NCBI GenBank assembly: GCA_959347315.1
Contig: OY365807.1
Span: forward strand, 38,026,557-38,090,556
Length of the DNA: 64,000 nt
From: Bimastos eiseni
Lineage: Eukaryota > Annelida > Clitellata > Crassiclitellata > Lumbricidae
Direction of reading: 5' to 3'
Shown here: positions 10,140-21,519 of the stretch, piece after piece
Layout of the letters: each line of letters begins with the position of its first letter
Position numbering within the stretch: the stretch's first letter is position 1
Notes under the pieces: model-generated
Database searches by the model: none
What the model saw: the letters and a program-made list of their open reading frames with translations, nothing else
Told to the model about the DNA's origin: nothing
Position numbers and translations under genes: made by a program

Positions 10140-13100
10140 TCACTAGAGGTCTTAAGAGATAAAGTCCAGGCCTCTATGGCCAAAGGATAACCCTAACTAC
10201 CAGAGATTTTAATAAAAGGAGCAGTCTCTCCAGGGCTTGTCAGTAGCCTATAGCCATACAGTGCTTTAGCGCAATAACCTTTCGCTGCTCTTTTATGCAG
10301 CCGGATCCTAACGAGGAATATAGTATACTACACCGTTCCGAAACCATATCCCTTTCTCCACATAATAGTTTTGATTCCGCGATAGACTAAACAATATTAG
10401 GCCTAATAAAAAGGACAATATTCAAGCAATATCTCCATACGCGAGATGCCTTCAATAGGCTAATACACAGCCTGCTCAGGTTATTATTAGATATCTCGCT
10501 GTGATATATATCAACTGACCTGTTGGCTTTTGAACCGTTCAATAGGTGTTGTTTCTTATGTGATTCTTGCGCGAACGACCTCGTGCGTCACGTTGCTTCA
10601 AGGCTGTCTAATAAGTCAGTCTCAAGAACTTGAACTTCAAACACGCGAACCACGTCGATTCTTAGATGTCCACAGATGAGAAGTGATCTATGACTCATTC
10701 GCTGTCATCTTTATCTAATTCATCGTCGAGCTGCCTACGTCTAATCCTGATTTATGCACTTTTAAAGTTCCTGTTAGGGACAACAGAAATCAGCGAACCA
10801 GGCCTTATAGGATCTCGTAAAATATGCTAACATCAGGCATTCATATGGTGGGGTTGCCAACCGTCCCGGAATGGCCAGGACAGTCTCAGAATCGGCTCAG
10901 TTATTCACCCTGTTTCGGAATCTAGGAATAGGCACGTAATTACAAACAGATCATGCTATTCAACGACATTATCTAAATCCAAGCAGCAGGAGCAATACTG
11001 AAATAAAACATCTTAATTCTCAATGTTCATAATCATAATTTGATCATTAGCGTTTCGACTTATCGATTTTCGATTGAGTATTCGAGAATCTCGAAGTCTC
11101 GAACATCATTCGAAATTCATAACTTCGAAAGTCTAGCCGAGCGCGGAAAACTTCGCGGGGTTGGCAGTTCGTTCAGTTTAAACGGTTTGGCCTGTTGTGG
11201 GTTTATCATTTACATGTATAGGGGAAACTGGGAAATGTCCCGAATGGGTTTACTTGGAGTTAGCGACTCTATCATACGGAGGACTAATATGTCGCCTCTC
11301 CGGAGGAGCGTAAGGCATGGAGGAAGAGCCACCGCAACCCATGCACAAGTAGGCCTAAGGGTGACAGAGTTTTGAGCTCACATGACTTTCGGGGAGACGA
11401 TTCGATGAGTGATGGAGTACCCGTCTTGAAGCGCAGAATTCCATTGGAGCGGAACCAAAGTATAATCACTGACAAAATACGATTATAATCGATTAGAACC
11501 TGCGACCTTATTGAATTTTACTACTGTGTCAAACCCGATGCGTTCTTATTAATAATCGAATAAGGTTATCAGCGATACATACCTAAGTCAATTCTAAGTC
11601 CGGATTAACAGCCCTTGGGATTGGAGCGTATGCAGTGCAGTCACAAAGTGATGTGGAGCCCTTCCTTATACTTCAGGTAGGTAGGCCTAGTTGCAGTTCA
11701 ACGACACTGTGTGATAACCGTTAGCGTCGCCCTCCTTCTTTATCCAGGCTTGGGACCGGCACTGGCAGGGTGCAACAAGCAGAGGAGTTTTAATCTTAAG
11801 TCTCACTCCTATTGCTCTTAACAACAGAAAACAACCGTATAAAATTGTCGGCGTGTGCAGCAAACTCGATATTCGTCGGAAAGAAACAAGAATAACAAAT
11901 ACTATATTTATGTGATTACCTCTAATTGCTAACAGGGATTTCCAATTACCTTCGCAGAGTTGTCTAGTGGAGCAGATATTATGGCTTTAACATCGACGTA
12001 GGCTAATAGCACGCCTAAAAAACAACAGATAACTACACGATACTCCACTTCCAACGTTGCCTTTAAGAAATTAAGTCACATTATAGCTGTGATATACGGT
12101 GCGTATAAATTCGAAGCACGGATTTATGTGACTTTGCACAAGGCATGAGTTCCTTTTAAGTAGCAAAACACTCAAGGACAAGTGTAATTATAGCCTGGGA
12201 ATGACTGCAAATTATAGCAGACAAAGTTGAATTACATTGAGAGTCGAGTTTTGAATACAAAGCGCTCCTACGTAGCGTCATAATTATACGGCATAATAAA
12301 TGGACGCAGTTGCTATTAAATGTTCGTCGAAGAGACATATATTTGCATTACGTATCGCGATAGCCAAACCTGTATCGACTCGTGTCGTTCATGTTGTGCG
12401 ATTCAAAGGGTTGATTTGGAATGAGGCTATAATGCTATATGTTCCTCCAAAACAACTTCCATCTTATGAACGATCTTTTGGATATCTATCTGATATGCGG
12501 CTATTGTGGATTGAACGATTTTGCGAGCAGTTATTAGCCTATTTTCGTCTCGACAAGAGCAATCACTGAGCAGTGAGAATTCACTCTGAAATAATCTTTA
12601 GCCAATTTACCATCATACCATGAGCCTTTCATTTCTCTCTGTGAATTTGATTTTAAGTTCTCAATGAAAGAGCACAGAAAATTGTTAATTTCCAATCGAG
12701 AAATTTGGATTTGATCTATTGTGATAATAATAAAACATTAGCTGTTGCGTCTCCTTTCCACCTATTTCAAGTGACCCATAGAATATCTGAGCAAATGCGC
12801 ATCTACGAAGCGTTTGCAATAGGCCTATATGCGATAAAGCCTATATGCGATAAAGTCTTTGTAGCTCTTTCCTCGAATTATGATAGCATTTTCCTCGAAT
12901 TATCATAGCATTTTCTTCGAATTATCATCGCATCTTCTCAGAATATTTTTTCTTCCTTTGTCTTCTTCTTCAGTCATGCAAGACGTTCATCACTTTACAC
13001 GTCTAATTTAACCAGTCGCCGCCTAGCGAAACAGGATCAGTCAACCTTACGGGGGATACGGGTATCGAGCTCGGTTCTTCAACTCTGCACGCCAATGTAA

Positions 13101-13990
13101 TATTCATTACTTTACGGACTCCAACAATAGCCGAGTCATTTTCTAGACTATTGCTGGCCACTATATGTACTATTCAATCACATAAATTGTAAAAATTCAT
13201 CGAAGGATCTGTAGGTAGTCCACGCTTTCGCATTAAGAGGTCTAAGGTGATGGGCAGATTCGTGATCGTTATAACCTAAAATGTCTGGAAGTTAAGTGCA
13301 GGTAATCGCCTCATTCATAAGCGTTGCGTCGTTTCCTACAAAATTTATTCAGAGAGTAGTGTAGATTCTAGACTGATTATCAGAGGTACAAGAGGGAGGA
13401 GGCAGAGCTACCTCTAAGGCGGGTTTCATAGGGTACAAGAACGCCTGGAAGGCAGAGGATTGGACGGAGTAGGATATGAATTGTGGAAGAGGTAAGACTT
13501 CAATTTGGTGAATGAAGCCTAGAAAACCAAAGGCGACATTGAGAATAAGCGGATTCAGGTGGAAGTTTGATCCAGTGTTGAGGTGCATTGTAGTATACTG
13601 ATTGGTTGGCGAACTTGAGGCTAATAGTGAATGGGAGAGTGAGATAGATCGATGCTCTCATAGTGCGGGTTGATTTGGTTCACAAAGGAAGACCTACTTT
13701 GGCTCGAAGTATTGTAGTGAGTCAGCGATGGGACTTTGTAGTTTAAGGATGGACGTGATACGGTGATGCGTGGGTGTCTTGGTGACAGATTTGATAAACA
13801 AAGTGCACAGATCTGGACCATAGCAGACGAACTGCGATACACGAAGGGCTTTTGATGCCAAAGTGGGTTCAAAATGTCCATTGGTCTGGTTAAGTCTAAT
13901 TATTATACTTTATAGAATCATGAATTATTTAAGGGCAACGTTTGGTCACCTATATAGACTCTATCTATTTATAAATTGTACTGCACACAT
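10140..13990. other. Unannotated sequence
   Basis: No supported gene. At 11048-11145 there is a cluster of TCGAA and TTCGA words without clear periodicity. At 12830-12920 short direct repeats occur (CTATATGCGATAAAG twice, and CGAATTAT with GCATTTTC twice). The minus strand of 13340-13881 reads with few stops in two overlapping frames but shows no recognised motif. Confidence 0.35.
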
Positions 13991-14049
13991 ATCGTACGTA
14001 GGGTTGTTTAGAGCAGCTGTCCGAATTGCGGTTCAGCATCGCATTCATG

Positions 14050-14120
14050 ATCATCCAGTGGTATATAGATCCAGTGGTATATAGATCCAGTGGTATATAG
14101 ATCCAGTGGTGTATAGATCC
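14050..14120. repeat. Short tandem repeat, 16-bp unit, four copies
   Basis: Unit CCAGTGGTATATAGAT repeated four times, the last with GTGTATAGAT. Near-identical copies indicate recent expansion. Confidence 0.85.
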
Positions 14121-14343
14121 CTCATGTCCTTATCTTTATTAGCAGAGCCATGTGACTCAGTTTTCATCTTTTGGATTTATTTACTGGCCTAAACGGATTG
14201 ACCTTTAAAGAAGGCACGCCTTGTTTTCGCAGAGTGAGACTATAATTGGAATTAAGACGTGGCTTTTGCGCGGTAATACGCCTCATTTACTCCTTGCAAC
14301 AACTGTTTAAATTGTGGACACCGAAACACCGACATGCTAAGAA

Positions 14344-14482
14344 TAGAGCTTCTCGCCGGCCGCGCCGCGCCGCCGACATTTCGTTGGCGCCGCCGCCGCC
14401 GATTTCTCGGACTTGGCGCCGCCGATTTCTCGGACTCGGCGCGCCTCCGCCGCCGCCGACAATTTGGTCGGCGCGCCGCCGA
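14344..14482. repeat. GC-rich CGCCG-phrase island 1
   Basis: A compact GC-rich block in AT-rich surroundings, built of CGCCGCCGA phrases with TTTCTCGGACTTGGCGC and TTTCTCGGACTCGGCGC variants. It starts at AGAGCTTCTCGCCGGCC. A related island lies at 16365-16478 and ends, inverted, with AGAGCTCTGCGCCGACC, so the two could be the ends of one foldback-like element of about 2.1 kb. Apparent Arg/Pro-rich ORFs on both strands are artefacts of the phrase. Confidence 0.65.
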
Positions 14483-16364
14483 ACCCACGCTTATGTGTTC
14501 ACACTCACAAGCATACATACGCACGCCCGCACGCACACACATTATACACTATATGCACATCCATCTTGATATGCACGCAAACAGGTACATAATTATATAT
14601 ACATACATATATATTGGTGTATTTAAATATCCATGGCCTTCTCGAACTTGGCATATGTTCAATCATTCAACATCCATGGACTCATCGCCCGTAAACCTGT
14701 GTCGGATACCTTTCCGCCCACTTCTCTCCACACCGTCATTAAACTTGTGGAGACTTGTTCCACCCCATTCTTCAAAGTCATCTGCCATTCCCTATGTGGT
14801 CTTCCTCTTTCATATGTTCCATTCATTATTCCATTATAGATATCAACTCACAGTTCCACTAGTAAAGTTCAGTCACTGACCCCGAGATAATTTATCCCGT
14901 GGTCTGTGCACAACCGCAAAGCGTTTTCACACAAGTCGATGTTCCTGCTGTCCGGAAAAACTACGGTCACAGGTCACTTTCGCCTAGGCCCACAACAGTC
15001 TGGTTTTCTTCATATGCAGTTTAAGCAGATACATTTCATAGGATTCTGCAGAGGACTGACTGTTAAGTATTCAATTAGCGGCTGCTGCTGCAAATGGACA
15101 AATAATGATCCACTCTGCCTTTGGTGGAGGTGGGAAATGTCAACTGCACTGCTGCCCAACAACCATCGACATCGACTCCTCAATAGTCCCACATAGGAAA
15201 TCTACCAGAGCCGCCAGTGTTAGGGCAATCACTAAAAGGTTACTGATTTTCCTACGACTACACTAATTTCGCTTGCGTGTTAATATAGAACCGTCTTCGA
15301 CGTGTAATTGACTGCCTGGATTATTTCAAGTGAGCCTATTCACACATCATTTCGGCGGATGACAAACAAGTGTATGGAAATGTGTAAGTACCAATATACT
15401 TACATTACGTTAGTAATTGTTTGTAGTAGGGCCCTAATAATTGGAGACATTTTCTTTTGCTCATTGTGCATTCCTAAGCCTAATGTAATGAATAAGTCTA
15501 GATTCAAATGACATTTAACATGCACAAAACGCTCGATAGTGTAGGCCAGATAACTATACTGTCAATCGAGTGTTTGGGGATTCAAATCAGCGGGGTCATC
15601 CACCCTCGTATGATGAGGCTCAGATAATGAAGTCGGTGACACTTCATACTTCAATCTCGTTTGAGGGACTGCTCCTCTTCTCTTCTTCTTTAGAATGGCT
15701 TGCTAAGAGAAAAAGACCTTTGCGGAGAGAAATGCACTATAAAATGCGCTTCATTGAAACACAAGTTGACATACCGCAACAAGCTAAGGCAACATAATAA
15801 AAAAAGACATTCCATCTTCATCATCCGATGAGACCCTGGGAGACCCAAGCCATTTGGTGGCGATGGGTACGAATAAATGTTATCCATTGTCCTGCTGTTG
15901 TTGCCGTTGCTCTTACCGTAAGTTGTTATAAGTTGATCCAACTACTACTTCTGATACTACAACTACTGCTGCTATTGCTGCTACTTCTTCCATTGCTACA
16001 ACGACTACTACCATTGTGAATGGGCTGCTTAGGTTGAACGAATAGTACATAATAATTAAGAATGATGGAAAGGTTTCATGTGGAAGTCATTCGGGTTATT
16101 GACCAATAAACCTGGAAAGGTGGTGAATTCTAATCACGTTTTACTGCTCGGTGTGCTTTGATAAAGGAAAATAAAATTACTACTTCTTGCTTTTTATTCC
16201 TAAACGTATGTTCTGAGTCTCTGAGAATAATTGTTGCTCTTGAATAAAATTTACAATCAGACAACAGCAAAAAATAATGTAGAATATGCATACCATTATA
16301 ATGCAAGTTACCTTGCCGAACAGCTTTTGAAGCAAGTTTGCTAAAACTCATAGAACACTGCGTC
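14483..16364. other. Sequence between the two GC-rich islands
   Basis: No supported gene. It holds a short CA/TA-rich stretch (14500-14610) and a degenerate CTA/CTG trinucleotide tract (15940-16015). Short ORFs are present but none is recognised. Confidence 0.35.
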
Positions 16365-16478
16365 GATCACGCCGCGCCGCCGCCGCCAGATTTTCTGGGT
16401 CGGCGGCGTGCCGGCCGCCGCCGACCAAAAATGACCGACGCGCCGCCGCCGAAACTTCTAGGTCGGCGCAGAGCTCTA
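16365..16478. repeat. GC-rich CGCCG-phrase island 2
   Basis: Phrases of the type GCCGCCGCCAGATTTTCTGG, GTCGGCGGCGTGCC and GCCGCCGACCAAAAATGACC. The island ends at GGTCGGCGCAGAGCTCT. See 14344 for the possible partner. Confidence 0.65.
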
Positions 16479-16734
16479 GCTGGGAAGGGTACTGTCTAGT
16501 ACTCTGATCTGGCAGATAATTTTCATGACTCACAGGCCTCTGATGCCTCTCAATTCATGTCTGCAGTCTCTGCCTTCCTGACACTGGATCCTCCATCGGA
16601 CGGATCGGATCCTCTCAATACGGTATAGCTGACTCAGATTTTGAATGGAACTTCTGGACTTTGCTTAGCTACTTGACTATTTTGGTTGATGTGGCACACA
16701 CTGTCATTGATTTAAATCATAGCTTATTGATCGT

Positions 16735-16945
16735 ATGGTGTTTTGGGTAATACTAAAGCACCCAGGGTTAAGGTTGACCCTGGTATCCCACAGAGGTCGT
16801 TCCTTGTACCCATCTTGTGCATGCTTTTCACCTCGGATATCCCCTCTGTTCTGCCTGAATACTAGGCCTTGGGACATCTCTATGCTGATGATGTCCAAGG
16901 CGTTGTTCGTGTATCTGAGTGCGGCAAAATTGCCTAGCTGATAAG
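16735..16945 (+). mobile_element. CR1-like LINE, reverse-transcriptase fragment
   Basis: Plus-strand translation in a shifting frame gives PQRSFLVPILCMLFTSDI and then ALGHLYADDVQGVVRV. The first corresponds to the PQGSvLgPlLF.lytsdi region (RT motif B) and the second to the YADD catalytic motif (motif C). The spacing between them fits the family. A stop in the intervening segment and loss of flanking motifs show a dead, fragmentary copy. A perfect 13-bp satellite begins directly after it. Confidence 0.7.
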
Positions 16946-16964
16946 CAATTTATTGTGTACAATG

Positions 16965-17195
16965 TCTCGCTACAACGTCTCGCTACAACGTCTCGCTACA
17001 ACGTCTCGCTACAACGTCTCGCTACAACGTCTCGCTACAACGTCTCGCTACAACGTCTCGCTACAACGTCTCGCTACAACGTCTCGCTACAACGTCTCGC
17101 TACAACGTCTCGCTACAACGTCTCGCTACAACGTCTCGCTACAACGTCTCGCTACAACGTCTCGCTACAACGTCTCGCTACAACGTCTCGCTACG
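16965..17195. repeat. Perfect 13-bp tandem satellite, about 18 copies
   Basis: The unit TCTCGCTACAACG is repeated about 18 times without visible variation, flanked by a diverged half-unit (AATGTCTCGC) on the left and by a TA microsatellite (17202-17230) on the right. Three overlapping plus-strand ORFs (YNVSLQRLATTSR repeats) exist only because 13 is not a multiple of 3, so the peptide repeats every 39 bases without stops. They are not proposed as genes. Confidence 0.95.
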
Positions 17196-17239
17196 CTTCG
17201 GGTATATATATATATATATATATATATATAGGAGAGACA

Positions 17240-19130
17240 TAAAGTGTAAGAGAGTAAATACGGGAGTAGAGAAAATCGTCGGAAGTAATGATAGTCTGTC
17301 GCTGTATGATAAAAAAAGGGCAGTCATAGGTCGTCGTTGTCGTAGTAGTTGTAAAGACAGCGTTCTGTAAAATAACTGTTCGATGACTGTGGATTTTATC
17401 GAAGAAACTAAGATAAATCAGTCGGTATCGAGTCGAAGTTATTTGTAATGAGCTCAGATCGTTGACATTGGCAATCTTCCTCATATCTGTGCCAACAAAC
17501 CATGCAGACTTACCTCGCGGATAGTCGGACCTGGGCGAACAATATTGCGGCCTCCTGAGGGTACCAGAGAATTAAGGGGAGGTGAACCAGAATTGCCGCA
17601 ACCGATACCGAAGGGTAGGATTGAGGTTCACCACAAATTGATACCTCATTGTGGAAGAGCAACCATGACTTACGTTACAGAGAAACTCCAACCATAATTA
17701 CAATAATTACAAGTCCTTGAAACGTTATATGTATAAAGGCCTAGCTTTATACGTAACTGATCATATCTTTGACGCAGCGAGTGATAGAAATGTCCCTAAA
17801 ATCTGTCTGAAAAGCAGTTTGTAGTCTTGCATTCAATATTGCTCTACTACAGTTCCAAAACGTTGAGATTGTATTTGATTGAATCACCCAATCTAAAAAA
17901 CTCATGCTAAGTTCAATCAACCCAATCAAATAAATCGCTGCTAAGTTCACTCAAAATTATTCAGTGTCAACGCTTGCATGACTTTTCTTCAATTTCAGCT
18001 TAGATGTGACCTGGGTATCACGCACGTTCTGTGTCTATCTTCAGAACTGTTAACATACGCGTTGAAGGTTATATTTTTAGAAGTTGCTACATGGTTTCGA
18101 CAATGACAACTTGGCTGTGTTGATATGTGACGGCCATCGACATTCACGAAAATTACTTATTCTCATTAACGAACATAATGTGACAAGAATTTGAAGCGGA
18201 TTCTGATGAGTGGAACAATCTATTTAATGTTGGTGACAGAAAGTGCATGAAAATCAGTCAGTACGAATTGGCTCTGACTGCTAACGTTTATTTACGCTGC
18301 CTGGTGGGTTTATTTTCTAAATGCGCCACCTACCGACAAACTTTGTGAGACAAAATTGACCGTCGATGATGAGACACATTCAATAAAAAAACAGTTAAAA
18401 GCCTACTCAACAGAGGTAACGGGCTTTTTAACTTGTACCTAGGAAGGTACCAGGACAAGAGTATGGTTTTACACCAGTATCTTTTGGTAATATCAATGGC
18501 AATGATAATTATTCATTGTGCCTGTATAATGTCACTTTTAGACTATACAGGTCTATTAATAAAACAATCAACAGCTAAAAGTCATGTGCCTCACACTCAC
18601 GAGCACATGTCAAATTGAGCAAACAACTAGCGAGCCACCACTTACTGTCAGTCGGACTCAGTCGAACAGTTGTAACGAATGTGTATGTGTATGCTAATAA
18701 ACCATCCGGTGATGCGCTAAGCATGTTTAAATTTTTTGGAAACTTTTGCCAGACAGGGGGTCTACGGAGGGGCCGGGCAACCTGACGGAGGGGCCAGCTG
18801 GATGTCTCGCTTTGTGAAAACGGAAAGTTGACTAAAATTTGGAGGGGCAACCGGGGTCACAAACTCAGTTGGTGGGGCACTGGCCCTTCTTGACCCCTCT
18901 GCATGTAGAGCCTCCACTGCTTTGCACTGTACTCAAAATTAAAAGTCGGCGCCTATTAAGTCACTGTAGGGTTTCAAAAATGATTTGAAAACGTATCCTT
19001 AGAATTACAAAGTGACTACAACAGCATTCTCAACTTCAACGTCTTTATCGCAACCAACGTATTCATGTAGGACTAGACTGTATACATGTAGTCTTGATAA
19101 ATCTAAACAATTATTCTGTTTGTCGCATGA
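17240..19130. other. Unannotated sequence with a possible hAT-like end
   Basis: No supported gene. At 18765-18918 GAGGGGCC and GAGGGGCA words recur. The block ends, inverted, with CAGTGGAGGCTCTACATGC followed inwards by AGAGGGGTCAAGAAGGG, a form common for hAT termini. The other terminus was not found. Confidence 0.35.
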
Positions 19131-19189
19131 AAAAAAATGATAACCGCTCACTTCTCTTTAGCCTTTTCCTTTTATAAGGTGCGAATTTA

Positions 19190-19640
19190 TAGGCTTTTGT
19201 TGCAGTCTTGTGGTGAAAATGTGGAGCAAGCCTCTCTAATAGTCTCTGTTATCCCCAGATGCCCACCACGTCATCTTCACGAGGTAATTCACTTCGAACA
19301 AACAGCGTGTTGGACGAACGAGTCCTCTTTGTTCACAACGCATCTCCTTTGCCCTACAGGCCCTTACACGTCTCCGGTCTTTTCGTCTCATAAGAGCTAT
19401 GCAAATCGATCCAAAGCCATAGTTGTTCCACTTCTCTGGAACAAACGCCCGCCAGGATTACGACAAATATCAGATCCACCCTCTACCAACTCATCAAACG
19501 CCATGCTCTATCTCCACAAATTCCCCACTCAAATCTGAAAACACTGTTTCTTCACAAATCCGATCCCGACTTCTCATTTCCCTCTCCCCTCATTCGCCGT
19601 TTCAAGTCGAAGCATCAACCACCCTAGCCGTCTGAATGTC
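19190..19640 (+). mobile_element. LINE 3' end, relic
   Basis: Plus-strand frame ending near 19538 contains SYANRSKAIVVPLLWNKRPP followed by GLRQISD. This fits the LINE C-terminal pattern in which a.rsF.v..P.lWN.LP..lR precedes the end of the reverse transcriptase ORF. Upstream residues are not clearly alignable. The element abuts a TCTG microsatellite and the foldback-like element at 19672. Confidence 0.5.
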
Positions 19641-19671
19641 TGTCTGGCTGTCTGTCTGTCTGTCTATCTGT

Positions 19672-20260
19672 CGGTATCAGGATATTTCCCCCCGGACATT
19701 ACCCCCCCCGGACATCACAATATTTCCAAAGCGCAAATATACATACATGCATACATACATATATACATACATACATGTATACATACATACATACATGTAT
19801 AGGCCTACATGTGTACATACATACATGTATACATACATGCATACATACATACACGCAGACATACATAGATATATATATATATACATATATATACATACGT
19901 AAATGCATGCATACATGCATACATGTATGTATACATGCATGCATGCATACATACATACGTATATGCATACATACATGTATACGTGTATGTATACACGTAT
20001 GCATACATACATGCATATATACATATCTATATATGCATACATACATGTATATATACATACATGTCTGTATGCATACCTATATGCATACATGTGCACATGC
20101 ATACTTACATGCCTATATGCATACATGCAGGATTGCATACATAATTATATACATACATACACACATACACATATATACATGTATACATACATGCATGCAA
20201 ACATACCCTAATTATGTATTGGAATGGGGGGTAATGTCCGGGGGTAATGTCCTAGACCCC
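19672..20260. mobile_element. Foldback-like element, GGACATTACCCC phrase ends, copy 1
   Basis: The left end reads CGGTATCAGGATATTTCCCC, then CGGACATTACCCCC and CGGACATCACAATATTTCC. The right end is the inverted counterpart: GGGGGGTAATGTCCGGGGG, then TAATGTCCTAGACCC. Between them lies a long degenerate CATACATA/ATGTATGC microsatellite (about 19738-20205). The same architecture and end sequences recur at 26831-27690. Flanking CTATCTGTC occurs on both sides, but the insertion lies in a TCTG microsatellite, so this is weak evidence for target duplication. Long Tyr/His/Met/Cys-rich ORFs in the core are microsatellite artefacts. Confidence 0.75.
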
Positions 20261-20668
20261 TATCTGTCTGGCTGGCTGTCTGTCTGAATGTCTGTCTGAC
20301 CCTATGACTTTTGATCCTCTTTCGATCATGTATTGATTATGCTCCAGTGAAACTGTTTCTCACGACTCTGTTTTTGGCACTGTAGAAATTTCGGGATCAT
20401 GCCTACGAGTTCCCTCCGGCATAATCGAGACTCGGGACTTGTGGGATAAGGAAGTCTAAATGATGGACAACGGTAGACATCGACGTAATATATGCTAAAT
20501 ATCCGGCGAAAGGAAGGCGAATGGAAACCGCTCGAGAAATTTCTCAAGTGAGCGTACACAGATTCATCGCCACTTGCCATTTGCCATTCGAAGCTAGACT
20601 CTGCCCAGTGCCTAAAGGCAGAAGGCAAAGAATTCGAATAGATGCAGAATCTCTCAAGTACAATATAA

Positions 20669-21127
20669 TTATTTATCCAAGGTCACAAATGTTAACTGCC
20701 CGCGCAACTGGTCAATGCGTGCACAACGACAAAACTTAAAGGGTGCATTGATAGGCAAGTGGTGCACAGTCCTAAACATTAGAGTTGTTTGTGATAGGCA
20801 GGTTAAGAATGATTTCGCCCTCTCAAACAATAAAACAGGAGTGCCTTCTTCTTTGCTTCCAACGGGACAGTAACTTTGCAGTTCTGAACACCGTGCCGAA
20901 CAGTCATCATCAAAACATTCAAAATGCAAATAACAATCATTAATCAGAAAATCTGTACTAAATCCGTGTTTTCTATCTACCCACCTCAGCATATGCATTT
21001 TATGCTCACGTGCTAAAATTGAAGAACCATGAGACATAGCAGGCATAACTGCTTCGCATGAAAGGAACCATAAATGGGCCGACTTTAGTTTGTCATAAAA
21101 CTTAATTTTGTCAACATTATGTTTCAT
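20669..21127 (-). CDS. Unrecognised 152-residue ORF, coding status uncertain
   Basis: The longest non-repetitive ORF in the window outside the recognised genes. The predicted protein has a cysteine-containing centre (YLHFECFDDDCSARC then SELQSYC), no signal peptide or membrane segment, and a basic C-terminus. I do not recognise a family. It has no obvious splice structure and no neighbouring gene supports it. It could be a chance ORF, part of a decayed element, or a single-exon gene. Confidence 0.2.
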   Translation of the reverse strand: MKHNVDKIKFYDKLKSAHLWFLSCEAVMPAMSHGSSILAREHKMHMLRWVDRKHGFSTDFLINDCYLHFECFDDDCSARCSELQSYCPVGSKEEGTPVLLFERAKSFLTCLSQTTLMFRTVHHLPINAPFKFCRCARIDQLRGQLTFVTLDK

Positions 21128-21356
21128 TTACGTGCAAAACAACATCGCCGCCAGAGGGTTGACGACGTCGACGATGATAATGATATACCAACGCTGTTAG
21201 ATAGGGTTGACGTAATATAAAGTCTCATGGTTGTAATTAAGCTTGTAACTAATAAAGCAATTTTTGCTCTCCTCAGTGCACCTCATTGGACCCATTCCAA
21301 GATTTGGTTACGTCTCAGGCTATGTGTAACAGAGATCAAGCTGTGCGACATCCCGT

Positions 21357-21512
21357 GATATAGGCCTATATCTTTACGTGATATAGGCCTATATCTCTAC
21401 GTGATATAGACCTATATCTCTACGTGATATAGGTCTATATCTTTACGTGATATAGACCTATATCTCTACGTGATATAGACCTATATCTCTACGTGACATA
21501 GACCTATATCTC
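21357..21512. repeat. 23-bp tandem repeat with a palindromic core, seven copies
   Basis: Unit ACGTGATATAGGCCTATATCTCT in about seven copies. Most contain the 16-bp palindrome GATATAGGCCTATATC or the one-base variant GATATAGACCTATATC. The unit carries the TAGGCCTA octamer that is also scattered through the window. Confidence 0.9.
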
Positions 21513-21519
21513 TACTTAA

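Noticed and set aside
14246..14569. Arg/Pro-rich ORFs on both strands
   Set aside because: Produced by the CGCCG phrase island; both strands are open, which is compositional.
16965..17195. Possible CRISPR-like array
   Set aside because: Units are contiguous 13-mers with no spacers, in a eukaryotic genome.
16919..17242. Repetitive ORFs YNVSLQRLATTSR, superficially a repeat protein
   Set aside because: A 13-bp perfect satellite without stops in three frames; no start context or flanking coding sequence.
19677..20287. Long ORFs on both strands rich in Tyr, His, Met, Cys (up to 170 codons)
   Set aside because: They are read-through of a CATACATA/ATGTATGC microsatellite, which lacks stops in several frames; the same occurs at 26904-27610.
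20380..20640. Possible Harbinger-type helix-turn-helix (REISQVSVHRFI) on the plus strand
   Set aside because: A single short motif with no catalytic region and no terminal repeats; too weak to call.
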